From positions 1-11,492 of the forward strand of contig JAEYOX010000051.1 of NCBI GenBank assembly GCA_023411265.1: a DNA stretch of 11,492 nt. Reading direction: 5' to 3'. The notes below the pieces were generated by a model that was not told the origin of the DNA, did no database searches, and saw nothing but the letters and a program-made list of their open reading frames with translations. This DNA comes from Bacteroidota bacterium (lineage in GTDB: Bacteria > Bacteroidota > Bacteroidia > Flavobacteriales > Weeksellaceae). Both the position numbers and the translations under genes were made by a program. Of this stretch, positions 1 to 6,189 are shown piece by piece. Within the stretch, counting starts at the first letter, position 1, and each line of letters opens with the position of its first letter.

Positions 1-128
1 AATTGGATAAAATACGAATGATAAGAAATGACATTATGCATTTTGATCCTGAAGGCATCACTCCAGAACAACGTGATGATTTAACAAATATGGCAAATTT
101 TTTAACCGAGTTAATAAAATACAATTAA
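1..128 (+). CDS. 3' end of a HEPN-like domain protein (partial)
   Basis: The reading frame is open from the window edge (first full codon at position 3) to a TAA at 126-128, giving the last 41 residues of a protein whose start lies outside. The visible part contains IRMIRNDIMHFDP, with Arg (24-26), Asn right after it and His (39-41) spaced as R-x4-H. This R-N-x3-H arrangement is the signature of HEPN domains, which in many defence and toxin proteins form an RNase active site; comparable 'RNDxMHF' C-termini occur in Swt1/Abi-like proteins. The remaining residues look like a terminal amphipathic helix. The gene is AT-rich, like the pseudogene that follows it on the same strand, which supports a defence-island origin. 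The family call rests on one motif in a fragment, so the exact product is unknown. Translation is not interrupted here, but the upstream part cannot be judged. Confidence 0.55.
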   Translation, partial: LDKIRMIRNDIMHFDPEGITPEQRDDLTNMANFLTELIKYN

Positions 129-181
129 ATTGATATCTAATATTCGTAAGTTTCTAATTTCAGCATAATTCACCTATAACC

Positions 182-424
182 ATGACTCCTAAAGAACTCA
201 TCGATATTAAAACAAACTTCTACGCCTCAATAGAGGATTTTAAATAAACCTAGTCTTTATCCCGCGTCCAAAGCATGACGCTTCAAGAATATACCAACCT
301 TAACGGGTCAGATTATTTCTGCTACTGGCGTGAAGCAAAAACGTATTCGTCTGGAAGCATTTGGGGTGGTTCGGCATTCAAGTTTGGCATCTACGAGAAA
401 AATAATAAGGCAACAAAGTTTTAG
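182..424 (+). pseudogene. Decayed, truncated McrB-like restriction ATPase (N-terminal fragment)
   Basis: One frame starts with ATG at 182 and reads MTPKELIDIKTNFYASIEDF, hits TAA at 245-247 and TAG at 251-253, then stays open from 254 through MTLQEYTNLNGSDYFCYW (ATG at 275) to TAG at 422-424. From memory, the segments LQEYTNLNGSDYFCYW and GSIWGGSAFKFGIYEKNN resemble the N-terminal region of McrB-like AAA+ ATPases (5-methylcytosine-dependent restriction, GTPase/ATPase subunit), where 'MTLEEYTNL...FCYWLE' is followed by 'GSIWGGS..KFGIY'. All pieces lie in the same frame, so the simplest reading is a single gene broken by two nonsense codons and cut off after about 80 codons. No AAA+ Walker motifs remain. 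The fragment stops 16 bases before the stop codon of the convergent glycosylase gene. A short real ORF from 275 (49 codons) cannot be excluded. Family identity is a recollection and was not searched. Confidence 0.5.
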
Positions 425-440
425 GGACAGGTATTTCTCC

Positions 441-965
441 CTACCGCGCAGCCTTAAGCATGAACCGCCACGGCATGTTTTTCCAGATTTCACCTGCATA
501 ATCTACTCCCACGCGAGGGCCGGTGGTCACTACGCCTTCCAAATCTGAATTTTCAACCCATAAACGGTCAGATGTTGCCAGATCTTCGCCGTAAAAACTG
601 CGGTCCAGCTCAAGGAGGGTTCCTATGCGGCCGGGTCCGGTGACCTGCTCGATGCCGCGGATCAGTACGGCCTCGGGTACACCTGCCGTGCCTGTGACGA
701 AATTCAGCAGCCAGTATTTGCCGTAAATCAGATATACATAGATGCTGCCGCCATCGCCAAACATCAGTTCTGTGCGCGCAGTTTTGCCTTTGCTCGCGTG
801 GCTTGCGAGATCATCGGTGCCGAAATACGCTTCGGTTTCCGTTATTTTCGACCGTATTTCACGCCCGTCTTCGAACCGGCGCACCAGTGTTTTGCCGAGA
901 TGGTCCTGTGCCAGATAAACCGAATTGTTACTCCTAAAATAATTTTGTGGTAAACGCTGCGTCAT
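441..965 (-). CDS. mpg: DNA-3-methyladenine glycosylase (AAG/MPG family)
   Basis: This monofunctional base-excision repair enzyme removes alkylated purines such as 3-methyladenine, and in relatives hypoxanthine and ethenoadenine, from DNA. The 174-residue product has the family landmarks in order: TETEAY (residues 42-47), where Glu45 matches the water-activating Glu125 of human AAG and Tyr47 the base-stacking Tyr127; His56, with the spacing of human His136; IYVYLIYGKYWLLN (75-88); PEAVLIRGIE (97-106); TGPGRIG (109-115); and GPRVGVDYAGE (149-159) near the end. It is slightly shorter than the usual 190-210 residues, mainly at the N-terminus, but all catalytic blocks are present. The ATG at 963-965 is the only start that fits. 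The gene is notably GC-rich in places (601-660 is about 70%) compared with the AT-rich DNA just to its left. It lies 226 bases downstream of the M23 peptidase gene on the same strand. Confidence 0.93.
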   Translation of the reverse strand: MTQRLPQNYFRSNNSVYLAQDHLGKTLVRRFEDGREIRSKITETEAYFGTDDLASHASKGKTARTELMFGDGGSIYVYLIYGKYWLLNFVTGTAGVPEAVLIRGIEQVTGPGRIGTLLELDRSFYGEDLATSDRLWVENSDLEGVVTTGPRVGVDYAGEIWKNMPWRFMLKAAR

Positions 966-1191
966 ATTTGGTTTTAATTCTGATTATTGCCGAAAGCCTT
1001 TCTATTAAATTTTTTTTTCAAAGCGCCTCAAAATCCGTACCCATACCGTGAAGAGTTGCAGGTGTAAAGGCAGAGCGGAAGTTTTCAACGGGAGGCCACC
1101 GTGCAGGTATTCTGTCTGTTCATCCATATTTTTTTTAAAAATGAACAACCGTGACGATGGTGAGAAATTATAACCCATTAAAAAACTGTAA
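966..1191. other. Intergenic spacer between mpg and the M23 peptidase gene
   Basis: This 226-base stretch separates two minus-strand genes. It has no TAnnTTTG element in the minus direction and no convincing intrinsic terminator. It contains runs of A/T (1011-1018 and 1130-1139). A minus-strand frame beginning with TTG at 1199, or ATG at 1127, could encode 64 or 40 residues, but nothing in it resembles a known family and the residue pattern is not convincing. I see no supported gene here. Confidence 0.4.
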
Positions 1192-2283
1192 TTACTCAAG
1201 TCTGGTACCGCTTACAAATCCTTCCAGACCTGTCGTGGTTTTGATATGAAACCATTCGCCATCGCCTGCCAGAACTCTCACGGTCGTTTTCTGATCCAAT
1301 GCACTGAGGATTTCATATTGAGTTCCGGGTCCTGATCTCAGATTGGAACCTGCTTTTACGGATTTTTCATGAGGGATCACAGCTCTTTTAAATGCAGGAA
1401 CCGAACGTTGGCGCACGTACGGATAGGGATCCACCGCGCCACCTCTGGTATAAATGCCAAAATGCAAATGAGGAGCACCGCCTTCGGCATTGCCGGTACT
1501 GCCAACGAGCCCGAGGGTATCCCCGGTTTTCACTTGTTCGCCGCCCTGCAGCATAATGCTGTCGAGATGTGCATAATAAATCGAATTCCCAACAAGGCCA
1601 TCACGCTGCCAAACCTGTTTGCCGCCCAGTCCTGAATTTACGGTACGGGTAATATACCCGCTGGTCGTTGCCAATACGGGGGTGCCTCTGCGGGCGAAAA
1701 TATCAATGCCTTCGTGGCTCCTTCCGCCACCGTCGCGGCTGGCTCCCCAAAAACTCTGGACATCCCGGTTGCCTTTTTCTGCCACCGGAAATGCCATAGA
1801 GGGTTGGGTATAGATTTTAAATGCAAAGCTTCCCTGATAGTCAATTTCGGGCTGAATGATCACTTTATGAATTCCACCCGTTTCGGTGAATCGGCTAAAA
1901 TTTCCGTTTTTCAGAAGTTCGGTCTTGGAGGGTTCCGCTGTGGAAGACTGTTCATAGACATCGATAAAAATCCGTGGTAATGGATCTTGCGATTCGGCCT
2001 CAATCATCAGCAGATCCCCTTTCTGTAATTCAATCGAATAGCCCAATGCATACAGTCCGTTTTGCGGAACAGCTGCGGAATGGCCGTCTTTTATGATCAG
2101 TTGATTTTGGGATGCTGAACTGAATTCAGTTTTCCAGCGCGTCATCAGGCTGTCGGCTCCTTTAAAACTGCGCTCATATTTTGCACGCTCGGAAGGATCT
2201 AATATTTTTTTTACCCATCCGTCGCAGGATCCCATGATGATCAGAATGATGATAAAGAAAAAAGCATATTTAAACCTGTACAT
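1192..2283 (-). CDS. M23 (LytM) metallopeptidase lipoprotein with SH3b domain
   Basis: This is a likely cell-envelope peptidoglycan endopeptidase that cleaves peptide crosslinks. Residues 1-19 form a hydrophobic signal ending in IMGS-Cys20, a plausible lipobox, so it should be lipid-anchored. Residues 60-160 form a beta-rich region without a clear family. The peptidase domain (about 175-290) has HEGID (His190, Asp194), YYAHL (His239) and PHLHFG (His272, His274), the complete LytM zinc and catalytic set, so it should be active and not a degenerate regulator. Residues 305-363 form an SH3b domain (NLRSGPGTQYEIL, WFHIKT, GFVSGTRLE), expected to bind cell-wall peptides. An imperfect -7 box (AATCTTTG on the minus strand, 2304-2297) lies 14 bases upstream of the ATG. 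The gene is divergent from the M20 amidohydrolase, and its nearest downstream gene is mpg. The M23 call is firm; the physiological role (cell separation or wall remodelling) is inferred. Confidence 0.93.
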   Translation of the reverse strand: MYRFKYAFFFIIILIIMGSCDGWVKKILDPSERAKYERSFKGADSLMTRWKTEFSSASQNQLIIKDGHSAAVPQNGLYALGYSIELQKGDLLMIEAESQDPLPRIFIDVYEQSSTAEPSKTELLKNGNFSRFTETGGIHKVIIQPEIDYQGSFAFKIYTQPSMAFPVAEKGNRDVQSFWGASRDGGGRSHEGIDIFARRGTPVLATTSGYITRTVNSGLGGKQVWQRDGLVGNSIYYAHLDSIMLQGGEQVKTGDTLGLVGSTGNAEGGAPHLHFGIYTRGGAVDPYPYVRQRSVPAFKRAVIPHEKSVKAGSNLRSGPGTQYEILSALDQKTTVRVLAGDGEWFHIKTTTGLEGFVSGTRLE

Positions 2284-2364
2284 ATCCCTTTAAAAGCAAA
2301 GATTCTGCCGTAGCATTGATTGAGTGCTGATGATTTCCGATTTCTTCAAGCGCTTCAGTTTTGT

Positions 2365-2372
2365 TATATTTG
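2365..2372 (+). promoter_or_regulatory. Candidate Bacteroidota -7 element for the amidohydrolase-racemase operon
   Basis: TATATTTG matches TAnnTTTG exactly and lies in the divergent intergenic region. A -33 TTG at the usual spacing is not evident. Transcription would start near 2376-2378, leaving about 40 or 76 bases of leader depending on which ATG (2418 or 2454) is used. Confidence 0.35.
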
Positions 2373-2453
2373 AGCTTCTGTTGATGTTATTGACCGGAGT
2401 TTCCCCGGCCATTCAGCATGCATCAACGTCATCCAACACTTCAAACCTCAATC

Positions 2454-3596
2454 ATGGAACAACCTATTTCAGAGAAATTAATTCAATTACGGAGATCTGT
2501 TCATCAACACCCTGAAATTTCGGGTGAAGAAGTCAGGACGGCTGCAGCAGTGGTAGCGTTTTTTAAAGATTTAAAATACACCCGCATGGAAACTGAGGTG
2601 GGCGGAACTGGGGTACTGGTCACTTTTGATTCGGGACAACCGGGGAAATCATTATTGTTCAGGGCAGAATTAGATGGTTTGCCCATTCCGGAGGAAAGTG
2701 ATTTACCTTATAAATCCGTCTATGAAGGGAAAGGACATCAATGCGGACATGACGGCCACTTGACGATATTGGCTGGTGTTGGGGCGTGGCTGTCCCGGAA
2801 TCCTCCGAAAAGCGGAAAAGTTCATCTGATTTTCCAGCCCGCAGAGGAAAATGGTGAAGGTGCCAAAGCAGTCATGCAGGATGAGCGCTTCAAAGCCCTG
2901 GTCTTTGATGAAGTGTACGCACTGCATAATCTGCCGGGTTTTCCTTTAGGTCAAATTATTGTAAAGGACCATTCGTTTACCGCAGCGGTGAACAGTATTA
3001 TCATTCAAATAAAGGGAAAAACCTCTCATGCAGCTGAACCGGAAAAGGGATTGAATCCATCGTCCGCTGTTGCTGAAATACTGAGCGGACTGGCAATGTT
3101 TCAGCACAACGATCCCGAATCTGCTGATTTTAGACTGATTACACCGGTGTATGTCACCATGGGCAGTAAGGACTATGGTATATCTGCCGGTGATGCTGAA
3201 ATTCATTTAACGCTAAGAAGCTGGACCAATGAAGCACTGGCAGCATTAGAAAGCAATGTTACTCGGTTAGCAAAAGAAGTCTGCAAAAAGCACCATTTAG
3301 CATTTCATCATCAGTTTTTAGCTCATTTTTATGCGAATGAAAATGATCCGGCCTGTGTAGATGCGGTCAGAAAAGCAGCCGCCTCTGTCGGACTTCCTGT
3401 TTTGGAACGGTTTTTTCCTTTCAAGTGGGGCGAAGATTTCGGGATAATTACCACCCGGTTTAAAGGCTGTATGTTCGGATTGGGTTCGGGAGAACACCAA
3501 CCTGCGCTTCATAATCCTGACTATGATTTTCCTGACGAATTAATTCCAAAAGGAATCGCGATTTTTACCGCCATTATTAAAAACCAGCTGAAGTAG
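2454..3596 (+). CDS. M20D family amidohydrolase (N-acyl-amino-acid hydrolase type)
   Basis: This is a probable cytoplasmic di-metal hydrolase that removes an acyl group from an N-acyl amino acid, as in the IAA-amino-acid hydrolase/hippurate hydrolase/N-acetyl-L,L-DAP deacetylase group. Counting from the upstream ATG at 2418, the motifs are RRSVHQHPEISGEE (25-38), FRAELDGLPI (81-90), HQCGHDGH (107-114; metal ligands Cys109, His111), FQPAEENGEGA (139-149; general base and ligand Glu143/Glu144), ALHNLPG (168-174; His170), the lid-domain SHAAEPEKGLNP (203-214) and LHNPDYDF (364-371; His365). All metal ligands are present. I prefer the ATG at 2454 (380 residues) because family members normally begin about ten residues before the LRR.VHQHPE block; the ATG at 2418 would add 12 residues. 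The racemase gene follows after 6 bases, so the two are almost certainly co-transcribed. The substrate is not determined by sequence. There is no signal peptide. Confidence 0.92.
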   Translation: MEQPISEKLIQLRRSVHQHPEISGEEVRTAAAVVAFFKDLKYTRMETEVGGTGVLVTFDSGQPGKSLLFRAELDGLPIPEESDLPYKSVYEGKGHQCGHDGHLTILAGVGAWLSRNPPKSGKVHLIFQPAEENGEGAKAVMQDERFKALVFDEVYALHNLPGFPLGQIIVKDHSFTAAVNSIIIQIKGKTSHAAEPEKGLNPSSAVAEILSGLAMFQHNDPESADFRLITPVYVTMGSKDYGISAGDAEIHLTLRSWTNEALAALESNVTRLAKEVCKKHHLAFHHQFLAHFYANENDPACVDAVRKAAASVGLPVLERFFPFKWGEDFGIITTRFKGCMFGLGSGEHQPALHNPDYDFPDELIPKGIAIFTAIIKNQLK

Positions 3597-3602
3597 AAAA
3601 AT

Positions 3603-4766
3603 ATGTTTGAAACCACCTCATTAACCATTAATAAAAGTGCCTATCAAAATAATCTGAGATTCATCCGGCGTCACATCGGATCAGGCGTTAAATTTTGCAG
3701 TATTGTGAAAGGCAATGCCTACGGACATGGTATAGCACCATTCGTAAAAATGGCTGCGGACTGCGGTGTGGATTACTTTGGTGTTTATTCTGCCAATGAA
3801 GCTTTTGAAATCAAACGGACGCTTGCTGATGGGGTGAATATTATGATCATGGGTATGGTGGCAGGCGAATCTTTATCGTGGGCGATTTCCAATGAAGTGG
3901 AGTTTTTTGTTTTTGATTTTGAAATTCTACAGGCGGCTGCAGAAACTGCCCGTTCACTGGGCAAAAAATGCATCATTCATCTGGATATTGAAACGGGTAT
4001 GAACAGAACCGGGATGGAGATAGGTGATCTCAGGAAGGCATGTGATTACCTCCGGGCTAATCAGGAGTTCATCATTCTGAAAGGAGTTTGCACGCATTAT
4101 GCCGGCGCGGAAAGTTATGTTAATCACGATCGGGTGCAGCAGCAGATTACGAATTTTAATCAGGCCGTGGAAGAGATAAACTCGTATGGTTTGCACCCGG
4201 AATTTATTCACAGTGCCTGCTCGGCAGCCATGATGAATTATCCTGAAACCATCAGTAATATGGTGCGGGTAGGAATCATGCAGTATGGTTTTTGGTCCAG
4301 TGAAGAAACATTGATCCGCTATAGTGACAATGAAGCAGACGATTCCATTGCGGATACTGATAGGGCGCTGAGGAGATTACTGGATTGGAAGACTAGCGTG
4401 ATGTCGGTCAAAACAGTTAAAAAAGGTGAATTTATCGGGTATGGCAACAGTTATCGGGCTTATAATGACATGAAGATCGCCGTGATCCCTGTAGGTTATT
4501 CTTATGGCTATGACAGGGATTTGAGCAATAAGGGCAGAGTATTGATTGCTGGAGAAGAAGCTCCCATTTGTGGAATGATCAATATGAATGCTTTGTGTGT
4601 AGATATTACGCATATCCCTGATGTCCGTATCGGAGATGAAGTAGTACTCATCGGTCAGCAGCGGGAGAGGGTTATCACAGTAGCGTCTTTCGGAGAGCTG
4701 AGTAATCTGATGAATTATGAGTTACTGACGAGGCTGCCTCATGATATTCCGCGGACGGTGAAATAG
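3603..4766 (+). CDS. alr: Divergent alanine racemase family protein (PLP-dependent)
   Basis: This is a fold-type III PLP enzyme of 387 residues with the Alr layout: an N-terminal TIM barrel carrying SIVKGNAYGHG (33-43; Lys36 forms the internal aldimine), TGMNRTG (131-137; Arg135, equal to Arg136 of the Geobacillus enzyme), HSACS (203-207), RVGIMQYG (222-229; Arg222, equal to Arg219), then a C-terminal beta domain with GYGNSYRA (279-286; Tyr280, the second catalytic base) and PVGYSYGYDR (296-305). It would interconvert L- and D-alanine, or a related amino acid. Two usually conserved positions differ: the carbamylated Lys129 is Asp128 (HLDIETGMNR), and the Asp of the M-D pair is Asn329 (INMNA). 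A roughly 20-residue extra segment follows YGFWSSEE (residues 235-258). These traits mark it as a divergent subfamily, so substrate specificity is uncertain. It lies 6 bases after the M20 amidohydrolase, in one operon. Confidence 0.85.
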   Translation: MFETTSLTINKSAYQNNLRFIRRHIGSGVKFCSIVKGNAYGHGIAPFVKMAADCGVDYFGVYSANEAFEIKRTLADGVNIMIMGMVAGESLSWAISNEVEFFVFDFEILQAAAETARSLGKKCIIHLDIETGMNRTGMEIGDLRKACDYLRANQEFIILKGVCTHYAGAESYVNHDRVQQQITNFNQAVEEINSYGLHPEFIHSACSAAMMNYPETISNMVRVGIMQYGFWSSEETLIRYSDNEADDSIADTDRALRRLLDWKTSVMSVKTVKKGEFIGYGNSYRAYNDMKIAVIPVGYSYGYDRDLSNKGRVLIAGEEAPICGMINMNALCVDITHIPDVRIGDEVVLIGQQRERVITVASFGELSNLMNYELLTRLPHDIPRTVK

Positions 4767-4860
4767 GGCAGGAGCAGTCAGGGTCAGCGAATTTGCCAAG
4801 GAATACATCGAGTTAAGTGAATTTCCCCAGTTTCGGCTATATTGAAAATAAAATATGTCA

Positions 4861-4886
4861 GATCAGCGCGAAGCGCCACTGATTCT
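4861..4886. terminator. Possible weak bidirectional terminator hairpin
   Basis: The two converging operons end here. GATCAG (4861-4866) can pair with CTGATT (4879-4884), and CGC (4867-4869) with GCG (4873-4875), around a GAA loop, with a three-base CCA bulge on one side. The flank on the plus side is T-rich (TTCTTTATTCCTT) but has no clean T run, so this is a weak candidate. Confidence 0.3.
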
Positions 4887-6164
4887 TTATTCCTTCAGTC
4901 TTTTCACCTCAATTTTATCTATCCTCACACCATCCACGCGGGTGATTTTAAATTGCAGTCCTTTCCATTTCATCGTTTCTCCTGCGGCCGGGAAATGCTG
5001 AAGTTCATTGATAATGAATCCCGCTACCGTATGATAATCCCCGGCTTCAAACTCGTCCTCCATGGCGAGTTGGTGAAGGAATTTGTAAAATGGATAGGTG
5101 CCGTCCACCTCGTATTGTCCTTCTTCATCTTCCGTCATTGTGGCTTCCTCATGCTGATCTTCTATGGAACTTCCGATCAGCGCATCCAGAAGGTCGTCCA
5201 TGGTCACCATTCCTTCCAGAGTTCCGTATTCATTGACCACGAAAGCATAATGCATTTGTTCTTCTTTTATTTTCTCCAGCACTTTATACGCAGACGTATT
5301 TTCGTACACCGTTATGGGCTGCCTCAGGTAGTTTTTGAGGTCAAAAGAAGTTTCTGAACCGGCGACAGGGAAAATTTCCTTCAGTGAAACCAGCCCCAAA
5401 AGATGATCGAGATTTTTATGTACGACGGGATAAGCGGAATGCGGTGACTCTTGTACTTTGCTTTTTATTATAAACCCATCATCATGAATGTCAAAATAAA
5501 CAAGATCCTGCCGGTGTGTCATCAGTTCTCTTACCTTACGGTCGCCCAAAGCAAAAACCCGCTGCACAATCTGCTGTTCAATTTCCTGTACATCGCCGCC
5601 GTCCACACTTTCTTTTACCATCGCTTTTATTTCCTCTTCGCTTATGATATTGTCGTTACCGTCTTTAATGCCAAAAATTCCCAGGATCAGGTTATTGGTT
5701 TGGGTTAAAAGCCAGATGAAAGGCCGTGCGATCACGGAGACCCAGGTCATGGGCCGCGCCATCAGAATGGCAATTTTTTCCGGAAACATCAGCCCGATTC
5801 GCTTTGGAACCAGTTCTCCCAGAACTATGGAGAAAAAGGTAAGAATGATAAGCACAGCCGTAACCGAAAGGGTGTCTGCATACGGCATCAGCAATGGAAT
5901 GTTGCTAAAAAATACCTTGACATCTGCCGTTATTTTTTCACCACTGTATATCCCGGTAAGAATTCCGATTAGGGTAATTCCTATTTGTACGGTGGACAGA
6001 AAAATGTTGGGGTTTTCTGAAAGTTCCAGTGCTTTTTTGGCGTGGGAATTTCCTTTTCTGGCTGCACTTTCCAGTTTGAATTTCTTCGCGGAAACCAGTG
6101 CGATTTCACTCATGGAAAAAATTCCGTTCAATAAAATAAGGATAAAAATAATCAGGATTTCCAT
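4887..6164 (-). CDS. CNNM/DUF21-CBS pair-CorC/HlyC membrane protein
   Basis: This is an inner-membrane protein of the 'hemolysin family'/CorC group, relatives of which (CNNM, CorC, YrkA/MpfA) export magnesium. At 425 residues it is full length. The DUF21/CNNM transmembrane domain spans 1-165, with hydrophobic segments at about 1-15, 57-75, 98-118 and 135-163 and the motif FFSIVLGELVPKR (110-122). An acidic linker, ISEEEIKAMVKES (174-186), leads to two CBS domains (about 212-335; YFVVNEYG-like segment at 305-314, then EGMVTMDDLL), expected to bind an adenine nucleotide. The C-terminal CorC_HlyC domain (345-425) includes YEVDGTYP and AGDYHTVAGFII. The ATG lies 25 bases downstream of the mutS2 stop on the same strand, so it is probably transcribed from the mutS2 promoter. 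The name hemolysin is historical; ion transport is the better guess, though the ion is not shown by sequence. Confidence 0.92.
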   Translation of the reverse strand: MEILIIFILILLNGIFSMSEIALVSAKKFKLESAARKGNSHAKKALELSENPNIFLSTVQIGITLIGILTGIYSGEKITADVKVFFSNIPLLMPYADTLSVTAVLIILTFFSIVLGELVPKRIGLMFPEKIAILMARPMTWVSVIARPFIWLLTQTNNLILGIFGIKDGNDNIISEEEIKAMVKESVDGGDVQEIEQQIVQRVFALGDRKVRELMTHRQDLVYFDIHDDGFIIKSKVQESPHSAYPVVHKNLDHLLGLVSLKEIFPVAGSETSFDLKNYLRQPITVYENTSAYKVLEKIKEEQMHYAFVVNEYGTLEGMVTMDDLLDALIGSSIEDQHEEATMTEDEEGQYEVDGTYPFYKFLHQLAMEDEFEAGDYHTVAGFIINELQHFPAAGETMKWKGLQFKITRVDGVRIDKIEVKRLKE

Positions 6165-6189
6165 TAATTTTCAGTAGATTGTAGTGACT

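Noticed and set aside
330..548. Plus-strand 72-codon frame crossing the end of the pseudogene and the 3' end of mpg
   Set aside because: It overlaps the McrB-like fragment in another frame and the well-supported mpg antisense; no recognisable protein pattern.
1005..1199. Minus-strand 64-codon frame starting with TTG and overlapping the M23 stop codon
   Set aside because: It has a TTG start, no family resemblance and no promoter; the 40-codon version from ATG at 1127 is equally unsupported.
2324..2515. Plus-strand frame with a hydrophobic start upstream of the amidohydrolase
   Set aside because: It looks like a short signal-peptide ORF but runs into the amidohydrolase in another frame and spans its candidate promoter; likely chance.
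4762..4830. Short frame after the racemase stop reading ...VSEFAKEYIELSEFPQF...
   Set aside because: Protein-like composition suggested a gene remnant, but it has no start codon, is about 23 residues long and has no recognised family.
4842..5357. Plus-strand 171-codon frame antisense to the CNNM/CBS gene
   Set aside because: It lies opposite well-conserved CBS and CorC_HlyC domains; its His/Phe-rich composition is typical of an antisense shadow.
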